Positions 45,351 through 52,492 of a stretch of 52,492 bases of DNA are shown here, piece by piece. The position numbers were made by a program, and so were the translations under genes. The DNA is from an uncultured Ignavibacteriota bacterium (GTDB lineage Bacteria; Bacteroidota; Ignavibacteria; Palsa-1295). The stretch's first letter is position 1, and the number at the start of each line of letters is the position of its first letter. The stretch is taken from positions 1 through 52,492 of the forward strand of contig CAIUMP010000039.1 of NCBI GenBank assembly GCA_903900335.1, written 5' to 3'. The notes beneath the pieces are model-generated. The model worked only from the letters and a program-made list of their open reading frames with translations. It was not told the origin of the DNA and ran no database searches.

Positions 45351-45417
45351 CATCTTCATCTCCTATTCCCGCAAAGACCGCGAACAGGCAGATCTGCTGA
45401 CCGAACTACTCTCGTAG
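45343..45417 (+). pseudogene. Truncated third TIR gene
   Basis: The ATG at 45343 opens PDIFISYSRKDREQADLLTE and stops at TAG after 24 codons. Its DNA matches the first 24 codons of the first TIR gene more closely than the second. The first codons overlap the stop of copy 2. It looks like the remnant of a third tandem gene, lost by deletion. Confidence 0.75.
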
Positions 45418-45631
45418 AATTCGACGGTATCTCTTAGTGTCATCAAGCAAGCATCGCTCCCATCCGAAGAGTGAAGGGACATTCTTCCATTCAAACTCGT
45501 CCCCCCGCCTTCCTGGAAAGGCCATAGGTAGCCTGTCAGGTCGAACATATCTCATTCGTTAACAATACTATCCACCTTGTCAGTGCGGGGTGTGAGTCGC
45601 CACTGTCCAATAACATAGATCATTTCTAATT
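45418..45631. other. Spacer after the TIR relic
   Basis: A short reverse frame here (45363-45548) overlaps the relic and has no recognisable features. Probably what is left after a deletion. Confidence 0.35.
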
Positions 45632-46114
45632 ATGAGATCAACCAGATCCCTTCTTTTTGTTGCGCTTTTTGGAGTTAGTGTTTTCGCTGGCTGTTCGAGC
45701 ACCACATCTTCTAATGGTGGCAGCACTCCAGCCGCAACCAACGCTGCGACCATCAATGGAACAGTATGGACGCCAGACGTCCCAACCACTGCCGCCTATT
45801 TTACCGCTGGCGCCATGACGCAAGTCGGCTTGTTCGATTCCAAGAGTCAGATGCTCCAACTTGTCCTGCCCGGCGCTCCGAAGACCGGGACGTTTACCGT
45901 CGGTGCTACAACAGGTAATCCGTTTACGGGCCAGTTTGTGAAGGGCACCACAAAGACCCAGTATGTTATCACAAGTGGAACCGTGATCGTTAGCGCTGCA
46001 AGCACGACCCATATCACCGGCACCTTCAATTTCCACGCGACCAGTCTGGCTTCATCGAGCGATTCTGTCGTCGTGACCAACGGCAGCTTCGACTCCGCCG
46101 TGATCACGCAGTAA
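45632..46114 (+). CDS. Lipoprotein related to the 41022-41645 protein
   Basis: A 160-residue lipoprotein (ALFGVSVFAGC) carries a beta domain with ATINGTVWTPD and THITGTFNFHATSLAS, ending SVVVTNGSFDSAVITQ. It shares the closing NGSF-TQ pattern with the 41022 gene on the other side of the TIR array. It is followed by a terminator. The function is unknown. Confidence 0.75.
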   Translation: MRSTRSLLFVALFGVSVFAGCSSTTSSNGGSTPAATNAATINGTVWTPDVPTTAAYFTAGAMTQVGLFDSKSQMLQLVLPGAPKTGTFTVGATTGNPFTGQFVKGTTKTQYVITSGTVIVSAASTTHITGTFNFHATSLASSSDSVVVTNGSFDSAVITQ

Positions 46115-46134
46115 ACACAAACGGTCTCGCTTCA

Positions 46135-46181
46135 CCCTCGCTTCAGACCCCTCCGGGATATGGAGCGAGGGTTCTTTGTTT
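46135..46181 (+). terminator. Terminator of the 45632-46114 gene
   Basis: ccctcgc (46135-46141) pairs with gcgaggg (46165-46171), followed by ttctttgttt. The stem is short with a long loop that may pair further. Confidence 0.55.
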
Positions 46182-46213
46182 CAGAAGTAATTGCTGCGCA
46201 ATTGTAGATCCAT

Positions 46214-46327
46214 GTAGTCTGCGACCCTCCCCGTGTAGCGCAGACTTTAGTCTGCAACCCTCCCCGTGTAGCGCAGACTTTAGTCTGCAACCCCGGCACG
46301 ATGAGCAGACTAAGGTCCGCGCTACAC
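46214..46327. repeat. GTGTAGCGCAGACTTTAGTCTGC repeats
   Basis: Two direct copies of ccctccccgtgtagcgcaga followed by ctttagtctgcaa, and a third inverted copy (gagcagactaaggtccgcgc). The cagactttagtctg core is itself palindromic. The inverted copy ends just before the Kelch gene stop. Confidence 0.8.
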
Positions 46328-46345
46328 CGGGATGGCTGCGTTCGA

Positions 46346-47356
46346 TCACGGTGTAAAAACTTCGCACGCATGCAACATCCCAACGGTATCCATCCCACCA
46401 ATCACGTATATCTTGCCGTCGATCGTGCTTGACGTCCCGAACGCGCGCAGCAGAGGCGTCCCCGCAGTGGTCAAGGTGCTCCACACACCCGATGCAGGAT
46501 CGAACATCTGCGTTAGCACGCCTTTGCCTCGTGATATCCCGCCCGATGCGAATATCTTTCCATTGACAACCCCCGTCGTATGACCATAACGATTTAGCAT
46601 TGGGCCACTCCAACTCGGTACACTCCAGGCATTCGCGGAAACCTCCAACTGTTCGAGAGAATCGGCATGACCATCCATTCCACCAATTGTGTAGATCTTC
46701 CCACCAATAAGATCGCCGGTGTGAAATTCATTCGGAGAATATGTCCCACTCGTCAGGAGTGTACTCCACGTGTTTGTGGATACATCAAACACATCATTGG
46801 TCGTGAGCACTGGTCCGCTTGTCTCGCCACCGATGCAATAGATCTTGCTGCCGACCACCACTGCGACATGCCCGAAACGCGGCGTAAATGATCCCGTCGT
46901 ATTAAGCGTACTCCAAACCGACGTTGACGGATCAAACATCTGCACGGTGGTCACGACTTTCCCCATTGAGTCATCCAAGACACCGCCAATGACGTAGATC
47001 TTTCCATTGACTGCCGAAGAGGTGTGGCTTCGGCGCGCCGCGAAGTTGCCTGTCGTCACAGGTGTGCTCCAGGTGTTCGTGAGCGGATCATAGACTTCGA
47101 CGGTATTCACTTCTCGGTTAAAGTCCCCGCTTGGTGTCCCGCCAAGAGCATAGATCTTACCGCCCACCACGCACGAACTCAGCGCCGCTCGTGGCGTAAA
47201 ACCTACAGAAGAAATAGAAGACCAGACGTTCGGCGTGAGCGGCGCATTCGGCCCAGGGGACGTCGCGCTCGAACAGCCGGTGATCAATTGCAAAGCCGCT
47301 CCCAGAGAGAGCATCGCGGAAAACAGACGAAAGCGGAATTTGACTTGCTGCTTCAT
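46346..47356 (-). CDS. Kelch-repeat lipoprotein
   Basis: The start at 47356 (MKQQVKFRFRLFSAMLSLGA) gives a lipoprotein signal ending LITGC; a promoter-like TATATTTG at 47405-47398 rules against the longer frame. Six Kelch repeats of the form GGKIYALGG or NGKIYVIGG with (F/Y)DPxTxxW follow, forming one six-bladed propeller. Such lipoproteins are common on the surface of Bacteroidota; ligand unknown. Confidence 0.85.
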   Translation of the reverse strand: MKQQVKFRFRLFSAMLSLGAALQLITGCSSATSPGPNAPLTPNVWSSISSVGFTPRAALSSCVVGGKIYALGGTPSGDFNREVNTVEVYDPLTNTWSTPVTTGNFAARRSHTSSAVNGKIYVIGGVLDDSMGKVVTTVQMFDPSTSVWSTLNTTGSFTPRFGHVAVVVGSKIYCIGGETSGPVLTTNDVFDVSTNTWSTLLTSGTYSPNEFHTGDLIGGKIYTIGGMDGHADSLEQLEVSANAWSVPSWSGPMLNRYGHTTGVVNGKIFASGGISRGKGVLTQMFDPASGVWSTLTTAGTPLLRAFGTSSTIDGKIYVIGGMDTVGMLHACEVFTP

Positions 47357-47397
47357 AGAATTCGTTAGAACGTGGTTCGAATAGTTTGTATCACGCG

Positions 47398-47405
47398 CAA
47401 ATATA
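47398..47405 (-). promoter_or_regulatory. Bacteroidota-type -7 element for the Kelch lipoprotein
   Basis: TATATTTG on the minus strand matches TAnnTTTG, 42 nt upstream of the ATG at 47356. Confidence 0.5.
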
Positions 47406-47456
47406 TCGAACAGGAGCGAGCTACGTGTCACGGAAATGTAAAAGTTAATTCAGCGC

Positions 47457-48032
47457 TCAGCCCTCCAGCCAATTCTGCACCATCCTGACCCCATACTCCG
47501 TCATGTAGGACTCCGGATGAAACTGCACACCGCATACGTCAAGCACACGATGCCGCAGTGCCATCACCACGCCATCTGGTCCGCTGGCGGTGACCTCGAT
47601 CTCCTCTGGTAATGATGCGCGATCAACTGCCCACGAGTGATACAATCCTACGTATGTCCCACTCGGTACATCTCGGAACACCACGTCCTTTCGTTCAATA
47701 GTGATGGCCACGCGCTGACCATGATTCGGCCTCGGAAGATTGTATATCCTGCCGCCGAAGAACTCCGCTATCGCCTGCTGGCCCAGGCAAACACCGAGGA
47801 TGGGAATGCTCCCCGCATGTTCTCGAAGCACCTCGAACATCTCCGGGAATTCACTCGGCAGACCCGGCCCCGGAGAGAAGATGATCTTATCAAAGCCACT
47901 AATCTCCACACCCGGAATGTTGTTGTGCGCAATTACCGTGCACGCGTACCCATCCGTCTCGCGGACGATCTGTGCGAGATTGTGCGTAAACGAATCGCGA
48001 TTATCTATTATCAGTATCTGTGACGTTCTCAT
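47457..48032 (-). CDS. pabA: Aminodeoxychorismate synthase component II (glutamine amidotransferase)
   Basis: This 191-residue class I amidotransferase supplies ammonia from glutamine to PabB. The nucleophile Cys is in ILGVCLGQQAIAE (about 79), the oxyanion-binding FSPGPGLPSE is upstream, and the catalytic His-Glu pair is in GVQFHPES. Because pabB and pabC lie next door, the pab role is preferred over trpG. It is divergent from pabB, with 5' ends touching or overlapping. Confidence 0.9.
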   Translation of the reverse strand: MRTSQILIIDNRDSFTHNLAQIVRETDGYACTVIAHNNIPGVEISGFDKIIFSPGPGLPSEFPEMFEVLREHAGSIPILGVCLGQQAIAEFFGGRIYNLPRPNHGQRVAITIERKDVVFRDVPSGTYVGLYHSWAVDRASLPEEIEVTASGPDGVVMALRHRVLDVCGVQFHPESYMTEYGVRMVQNWLEG

Positions 48033-49024
48033 CCGGACTTTCGAAGTGGCGCATTGATGCGAGCGATCTCTTCGCTCGTATGAACGAATACGGCGTGGGT
48101 GGAGTCCCCTTTCTTTTCATCATAGATTACGCCATTCGCGAGCCTATCCTCATCCCGCTCTCTGAACTCAACCCCACACGGGTGCGCTTCGAGATACCAG
48201 GGAACGCTCGCGCTTCTTCCGTAGCCCCACCCGATCAGGATCTTGCTTTCACCAAATCGCCGGAGCCTTATGCCGTGTACGAATCAAAGTTCGCTCGCGC
48301 AATGGCGCACATTCAGCGTGGTGATACATACTTGCTGAACCTCACTTGCCGGACGCCGATCACGCTCAACTGCGACTTGCGCTCCCTCTTCTCGCGCACA
48401 CGCGCAACATACAAACTGCTGCTCGATAACGATCTCCTCGTATTCTCCCCGGAGTGTTTTGTCAAGATCGCGAATGGCAGCATTTCATCCTTTCCAATGA
48501 AGGGCACCATCGACGCTGCAATACCAGAGGCAGAAACACTCATCCTGACCAACCCCAAGGAGACCGCGGAACACTATACGATCGTCGATCTCATTCGCAA
48601 CGACCTGAGTCAGGTAGCAAGCTGCGTTCGAGTGGACTCCTTTCGACATGTGTTGCGGCTGCAAACAAATCAGAAGGATCTGCTGCAAGTCAGTTCGACC
48701 ATCAGCGGCACACTGCCGGCGGATTGGCCCGCACATCTCGGTGACATATTCCGCGCTCTTCTACCCGCCGGCTCTGTCACCGGCGCGCCAAAGCAGAAGA
48801 CGTGCGAGATCATTCAAGACATCGAGGGATATGATCGCGGCTACTACTCCGGCGTCTTCGGCGTCTTCGATGGTACGTCCGTTGATAGCGCGGTAATGAT
48901 CCGCTTCATCGAGCGTGATGGCAACGGGTATCTATTCAAAAGTGGCGGTGGCCTCACGATGTATAGCGATGGCCAATCCGAATATCAGGAAATGATCGAC
49001 AAGGTGTATGTCCCTTTTGTTTGA
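48020..49024 (+). CDS. pabB: Aminodeoxychorismate synthase component I
   Basis: The enzyme converts chorismate and ammonia to aminodeoxychorismate. The short 334-residue form typical of Bacteroidota has GVPFLFIIDYAIREP at the N-terminus. Family motifs are QRGDTYLLNLTCRTPI, SSFPMKGTIDA, DLIRNDLSQVA, LLPAGSVTGAPKQKT, and YYSGVFGVFDG. A GTG at 48020 gives the full N-terminal helix but overlaps pabA by 13 nt; the first ATG is at 48080. pabC overlaps its 3' end by 17 nt. Confidence 0.92.
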   Translation: MTFSSGLSKWRIDASDLFARMNEYGVGGVPFLFIIDYAIREPILIPLSELNPTRVRFEIPGNARASSVAPPDQDLAFTKSPEPYAVYESKFARAMAHIQRGDTYLLNLTCRTPITLNCDLRSLFSRTRATYKLLLDNDLLVFSPECFVKIANGSISSFPMKGTIDAAIPEAETLILTNPKETAEHYTIVDLIRNDLSQVASCVRVDSFRHVLRLQTNQKDLLQVSSTISGTLPADWPAHLGDIFRALLPAGSVTGAPKQKTCEIIQDIEGYDRGYYSGVFGVFDGTSVDSAVMIRFIERDGNGYLFKSGGGLTMYSDGQSEYQEMIDKVYVPFV

Positions 49025-49601
49025 AAGCATTCGCGTGGAGGATGGCGACTTTCGTTTGCTCGATCTTCACGAAGAGCGGATGAACGCATCTCGCAATGCC
49101 CTGCTCGGGCTCGATGATCCTATCAGCCTTAGCGGTATCGGTATTCCAGAACAGTACCGTAACGGACGTATCAGGTGCCGTGTCGAGTATGGCGCAGTGA
49201 TAGAGCGTGTTACGTTCGAAACCTACGTCGTCGCATTGCCTGAACGATTTCGTCTTATCGTGGACAACGACATCAACTACTACCACAAATATTCAGACCG
49301 AAGCCGCCTACTCGCTCTCATGGAATCCGCAAAGCCCGATGGCATTATCATCGTCCGCAACGGCTTTGTCACTGACGCCTTTCACGCGAATCTCGCCTTC
49401 TTCGATGGTGCGCGCTGGTTCACACCGGACACTCCACTTCTCAAGGGTCGTATGCGAGAGCACCTATTGAAGACTGAACAACTCTCTCTCGCGACCATCA
49501 CACCATCGGACTTAAGCCATTATACTTCGTTCAAGCTTATCAATGCGATGCTCGGGTTTGAGGAGTCGCACGAGTTTGGGATGGATAGGATTATCGCATA
49601 A
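49008..49601 (+). CDS. pabC: Aminodeoxychorismate lyase-like (class IV aminotransferase fold)
   Basis: This 197-residue PLP-fold enzyme is short for the class. Core features are the NYYHKYSDRSRL segment with the PLP-binding Lys, IIVRNGFVTDAFHANLAFFDG, RWFTPDTPLLKGRMREHLL and the C-terminal YTSFKLINAMLGFEE. It follows pabB with a 17-nt overlap, which fits translation with pabB and the release of p-aminobenzoate and pyruvate. Confidence 0.82.
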   Translation: MSLLFESIRVEDGDFRLLDLHEERMNASRNALLGLDDPISLSGIGIPEQYRNGRIRCRVEYGAVIERVTFETYVVALPERFRLIVDNDINYYHKYSDRSRLLALMESAKPDGIIIVRNGFVTDAFHANLAFFDGARWFTPDTPLLKGRMREHLLKTEQLSLATITPSDLSHYTSFKLINAMLGFEESHEFGMDRIIA

Positions 49602-49624
49602 GCGCTATTCCAATCGGAACTGCA

Positions 49625-49942
49625 TCAACAATGATGCACACTCGATTTCTCCACGCGCAGAAGCAGTTCGTAGAGAGCAGGCAATTTCAGTTTCAGTTCA
49701 GACAAGGCATTTCGTCGCACATCGAAAACAACAATCGCCATCGAGTATTTCTTGATGTTCTGTTGATACTCAAGATTTTGATCAACCGTTAGAAATGCGT
49801 CGAATCCTGACTGATTCGTCCGCCGCATCAACTCGCCATTCTTCACTCCCTTCCATCCCATGCTACTGACAGAATGGACTTCGTGACCCTCAATGTATTC
49901 CGCAAGGTCTTCGGGAATGCACTCATCAAGCAGCAACTTCAT
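49625..49942 (-). CDS. DUF5615 PIN-like protein (candidate toxin)
   Basis: In this 105-residue protein MKLLLDECIPEDLAEYI carries the first acidic residue, FDAFLTVDQNLEYQQN the second, and the last strand AIVVFDVRRN follows, a PIN-like order. DUF5615 proteins are usually paired with DUF433 proteins. Here the start overlaps the DUF433 gene's end by 17 nt. Confidence 0.8.
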   Translation of the reverse strand: MKLLLDECIPEDLAEYIEGHEVHSVSSMGWKGVKNGELMRRTNQSGFDAFLTVDQNLEYQQNIKKYSMAIVVFDVRRNALSELKLKLPALYELLLRVEKSSVHHC

Positions 49943-50162
49943 GGGACGACAGATCGAGTTCTGTTACAAGCTGTTCGGAAAGCTCCAACACACTCATTAC
50001 CTGTTCGCGGGTAACGGTTGGAAAAGAATGAAGAAATGCCTCAATCGTCTCACCGGTCTCCAGATAATCGAATAGATTCTTGATGGGCACTCGGCTTCCT
50101 CGGAAGACGGGAGTGCCGCTCATAATATCCGGGTCGGAGTTAATAACGTAGCTATTTAGCAT
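49926..50162 (-). CDS. DUF433 protein (candidate antitoxin)
   Basis: The ATG at 50162 (MLNSYVINSDPDIMSGTPVF) gives 78 residues, with RGSRVPIKNLFDYLETGETI and FLHSFPTVTREQVMSVLELS, the winged-helix DUF433 pattern. It is upstream of its DUF5615 partner and overlaps it. Such pairs are probable type II toxin-antitoxin units, with the DUF433 protein as DNA-binding antitoxin. Confidence 0.85.
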   Translation of the reverse strand: MLNSYVINSDPDIMSGTPVFRGSRVPIKNLFDYLETGETIEAFLHSFPTVTREQVMSVLELSEQLVTELDLSSHEVAA

Positions 50163-50216
50163 AGTACTCAAAACAACAATCCTGGGGTGGCAAGGTTTCC
50201 AAGCCGCTCTCATCCC

Positions 50217-51539
50217 TCAATCAAACCTCACCGTTATCCTCCCATCCGCGAACACCAATATCCCCGCCTTCTCGCCGCGCTCTAAGAGTTGATTGAGACG
50301 CGGAATGACTTCTCCTTCGGGCGTCTCCAGTGCGGTGAAACCACGCTCAAGCACGCGGTCGGGATTCATCGCGGAGAGCTTGGCGGAGTCGCGTTCGAGG
50401 AGCAGCCGTTTGCGTTCGAGATTGTGAACGACCGAGCGCGTCGCGCTGAGTATCTCCGCGTTCATACGCTCGCGCCGTGTGTCAATCGCATTCGATATTG
50501 CCGATGCAAGTGAACGTGGATCGGAGGATGACACCACGTCGCGTTGCAGTTGTCGAATCTCTTGTCGCATCAATCGCGTAATCCCTGAACGAACCGAATC
50601 GAGAACGGAGATAAGCTCCCCCGCATCCGGCGTGGCTAGCTCCGCAGCGGCAGTTGGCGTTGGTGCCCGAAGATCGGCGACGAAATCGGCAATAGTGAAA
50701 TCCACCTCGTGCCCCACCGCACTAATGACCGGTATCTTCGACGCATAGATCGCCCGTGCAACCGCTTCCTCATTGAACGCCCACAGATCTTCAAGCGAAC
50801 CACCGCCTCGCCCGACTATTAACACGTCAGGCGCTACGTTGGGCGCAAGCCCAACGTACTCCCCCACCTCGGTACGAGGAGGGGGCTGGGGGGTGGACAT
50901 CCCGACCAGATTGAACTCCCGTATCGCGCGAGCAACATCCAACTCCGCCCCCACTCCCTGCACCGCCGCCGCACGCACCACAACGCGCACAACTGGATAC
51001 CGCCTCCGAAGCACAGAGAGAATATCCTGCAACGCCGCACCATCCGCGCTGGTGACGATCCCGATCGTCTTCGGGAATCTCGGGATTGGCCGTTTGCGGC
51101 TTTCGTCGAACAACCCTTCGGCTTCCAACCGTGCATACAATTCCTCGTATGCCTGCTGCAGGTCGCCAATTCCCGAGGGCCGCATCTGGAAGACATCGAG
51201 TTGATACTTCCCCTGAGGTGGATACACGGTTATCCGTCCGCGACAGACAACTTTCATCCCGTCCTTGGGTGTAAAATTTAGCGAGCGGGACTTCCAGAAC
51301 ACCCCGCCGATCTGCGCATCCGCATCCTTCAGCGTGAAATAGCGATGCCCCGAACGATGGTTCACAAAGTTGGAAAGCTCCCCCTCCACCACAACCTCGG
51401 TAAACGCCGATTCCAGCATTGTCCGGATGGCCTTCGTTAATCCGCCAACACTCAACGTGCCAGAGTCTGCGCTTGCAGAATCTGTTCTCTGGAGTCCGGG
51501 CAGTGTGCTATGCCCTAATTTGTAGCTATTCCAGGCCAT
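50217..51539 (-). CDS. xseA: Exodeoxyribonuclease VII large subunit with repeat insertion
   Basis: This 440-residue catalytic subunit starts with an OB-fold (VVEGELSNFVNHRSGHRYFT ... VVCRGRITVYPPQGKYQL). The nuclease domain follows with PKTIGIVTSADGAALQDIL, VLIVGRGGGSLEDLW and IPVISAVGHEVDFTIADFVA, then coiled-coil helices. Residues about 213-236 (GMSTPQPPPRTEVGEYVGLA) sit just before DVLIVGRGGGS, where homologues have no such loop, and are written by palindromic repeat DNA. The start codon at 51539 reads MAWNSYKLGH. XseB is at 37956-38249. Confidence 0.94.
   Translation of the reverse strand: MAWNSYKLGHSTLPGLQRTDSASADSGTLSVGGLTKAIRTMLESAFTEVVVEGELSNFVNHRSGHRYFTLKDADAQIGGVFWKSRSLNFTPKDGMKVVCRGRITVYPPQGKYQLDVFQMRPSGIGDLQQAYEELYARLEAEGLFDESRKRPIPRFPKTIGIVTSADGAALQDILSVLRRRYPVVRVVVRAAAVQGVGAELDVARAIREFNLVGMSTPQPPPRTEVGEYVGLAPNVAPDVLIVGRGGGSLEDLWAFNEEAVARAIYASKIPVISAVGHEVDFTIADFVADLRAPTPTAAAELATPDAGELISVLDSVRSGITRLMRQEIRQLQRDVVSSSDPRSLASAISNAIDTRRERMNAEILSATRSVVHNLERKRLLLERDSAKLSAMNPDRVLERGFTALETPEGEVIPRLNQLLERGEKAGILVFADGRITVRFD
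50835..50886. repeat. Palindromes inside xseA
   Basis: tacgttgggcgcaagcccaa continues to a perfect 10-bp stem with a gcaa loop (50835-50858). A second hairpin with cccccacctc and gaggaggggg follows to 50886. Both are translated in frame. Confidence 0.8.
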
Positions 51540-51875
51540 GCAATGAAAATTGACGTAATTAATCTTTCACCAAGGGTGTAACTTTACCGGTTTTCCGAAG
51601 TTATTCCTGCAATCGGGAAAAGACCCTTCAGTTCGAGCCAAAAACGCGAGGCGTTCTGTGTCAGGGGCGCGATGTTTTATTCGTTTTACAAAGCGTGCCT
51701 CGTGCATTGCACGGAGAACAGCATCGGAGGATCGGTTGGTCACATTGAGTCAACTTTTATACAAGAGCTTGACGTTCCCATCGTGATCGATCGAGCGTTA
51801 GATTGGCTCATTCCGTCAAAGGGTATTCTCGACTTCTTTCGTTCACATCTTCTACCACATCCCATTCGCAGCACC
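51540..51875. other. Divergent intergenic region
   Basis: It separates xseA from the secreted protein at 51876. I see no convincing -7 motif, hairpin with T-tract or short gene in it. Confidence 0.4.
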
Positions 51876-52492
51876 ATGAAGTACATCATTGTAGCTATCC
51901 TACTCGTTCTTTCGATCCCGGTCGCGGCTCAGTCAAGCTCGCAAAACAATACCATCGTTCACTCTTTTACGAATGACCATCATTCCTCACCCCAACTCGG
52001 GCGAGATCTCTGGTTCACCATGATCAAAAATTATGATGATCAGGCTGGCAAGTATTACAATCTGTACGTTACTTCTCCAAACAATACTATCGCCTACGTT
52101 TCCCTTACCGGCGGTAGTTCGAAAGCGTTGACCATCCAAGCGGGTACCGTTGCAACCTTCAACATCCCTCTCGCATGGGAAATGAAGACGAGCGGCATTG
52201 TTGAGAATAAAGCGATCCATGTCTGGTCCAACGACGCGGACATTTCCGCTTACCTCATGTCGCACAACCCCTATACCTCGGACGGAATGTTCATCATCCC
52301 GACGATCGGATGGGGTTTGCAGTATGTCGTAGCAGCGTACAATGCTCTGTACGAAGGCTTCGGCACGTATGTCTATGATTTCCCATCCGAAATGGCGATC
52401 GTCGCGAATCAAAACAACACCATCTGCGCGATCACCCCATCGTGCGACCTTCGCCGCGAAGACACACCGCATAGCTGCAAAACGTGTGTCGC
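51876..52492 (+). CDS. Secreted IgGFc-binding-like protein (3' end beyond window)
   Basis: The frame is open from ATG 51876 to the edge (205 codons). A signal peptide (MKYIIVAILLVLSIPVAAQ) is followed by GRDLWFTMIKNYDDQAGKYY, LYVTSPNNTIAYVSL, IPLAWEMKTSGIVENKAIHV, SNDADISAYLMSHNPYTSDG and FIIPTIGWGLQYVVAAY. This is the beta-rich N-terminal domain of large IgGFc-binding-like exported proteins of this lineage. A C-terminal sorting domain would be expected beyond the window. Confidence 0.8.
   Translation, partial: MKYIIVAILLVLSIPVAAQSSSQNNTIVHSFTNDHHSSPQLGRDLWFTMIKNYDDQAGKYYNLYVTSPNNTIAYVSLTGGSSKALTIQAGTVATFNIPLAWEMKTSGIVENKAIHVWSNDADISAYLMSHNPYTSDGMFIIPTIGWGLQYVVAAYNALYEGFGTYVYDFPSEMAIVANQNNTICAITPSCDLRREDTPHSCKTCV

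Noticed and set aside
46214-46327. Possible CRISPR array
   Set aside because: The repeated unit has no unique spacers between copies, includes an inverted copy and no cas genes are near.

Overview
The window looks like chromosome of a bacterium in the Bacteroidota/Chlorobiota lineage, most plausibly a Kapabacteria- or Ignavibacteria-like organism. The evidence is large secreted beta-propeller proteins ending in T9SS type A sorting domains, many lipoproteins with a Cys lipobox, and several gene starts preceded by the Bacteroidota-type -7 hexamer pattern TAnnTTTG. The lineage is an inference; there is no rRNA or tRNA in the window to confirm it.

Layout. 1-8.5 kb: three reverse-strand paralogous secreted proteins with the same N-terminal domain and collagen-like Gly-X-Y stretches (the first cut by the window edge), with a TolB-like lipoprotein between them. 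8.9-28.6 kb: a forward-strand HK97-type phage head module (terminase, portal, prohead protease, major capsid protein, head-tail connector, two small virion-like genes, a lytic transglycosylase and a membrane protein). It is split by about 11 kb of mostly chromosomal-looking cargo: a MazF-type pair, a membrane glycosyltransferase, a small HEPN-like cluster, a T9SS protein, an ADP-ribosyltransferase-like two-gene unit, lipoproteins, a methyltransferase and a PAS histidine kinase. No integrase, tape measure or tail fibre gene is visible. 28.7-41 kb: two large T9SS beta-propeller proteins, a GNAT two-gene unit, dxs, an AAA/DUF4143 ATPase with twin palindromes upstream, xseB and an xseB relic. 41-46 kb: a tandem pair of TIR-TolB-like-TPR genes with a third collapsed copy, flanked by two related lipoproteins. 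46.3-52.5 kb: a Kelch lipoprotein, the pabA / pabB-pabC folate branch, a DUF433/DUF5615 pair, xseA, and the 5' part of a secreted IgGFc-binding-like protein.

The most striking feature is the density and position of short palindromic repeats of several unrelated families. They lie between stop and start codons at nearly every junction of the phage head module. They also lie in frame inside conserved genes (dxs, xseA, portal, glycosyltransferase, a TIR gene), adding 10-36 residues without breaking the reading frame. One pair of perfect 30-bp inverted repeats encloses a free-standing S23-type four-helix-bundle gene, forming a compact 469-bp candidate mobile unit placed exactly between two phage genes.

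How the genes work together: dxs feeds isoprenoid precursors; pabA, pabB and pabC make p-aminobenzoate for folate; xseA and xseB (12 kb apart) encode the two subunits of exonuclease VII; the T9SS cargo and collagen-like proteins are probably cell-surface or secreted. The TIR array and the small two-gene units are candidate defence or addiction modules.
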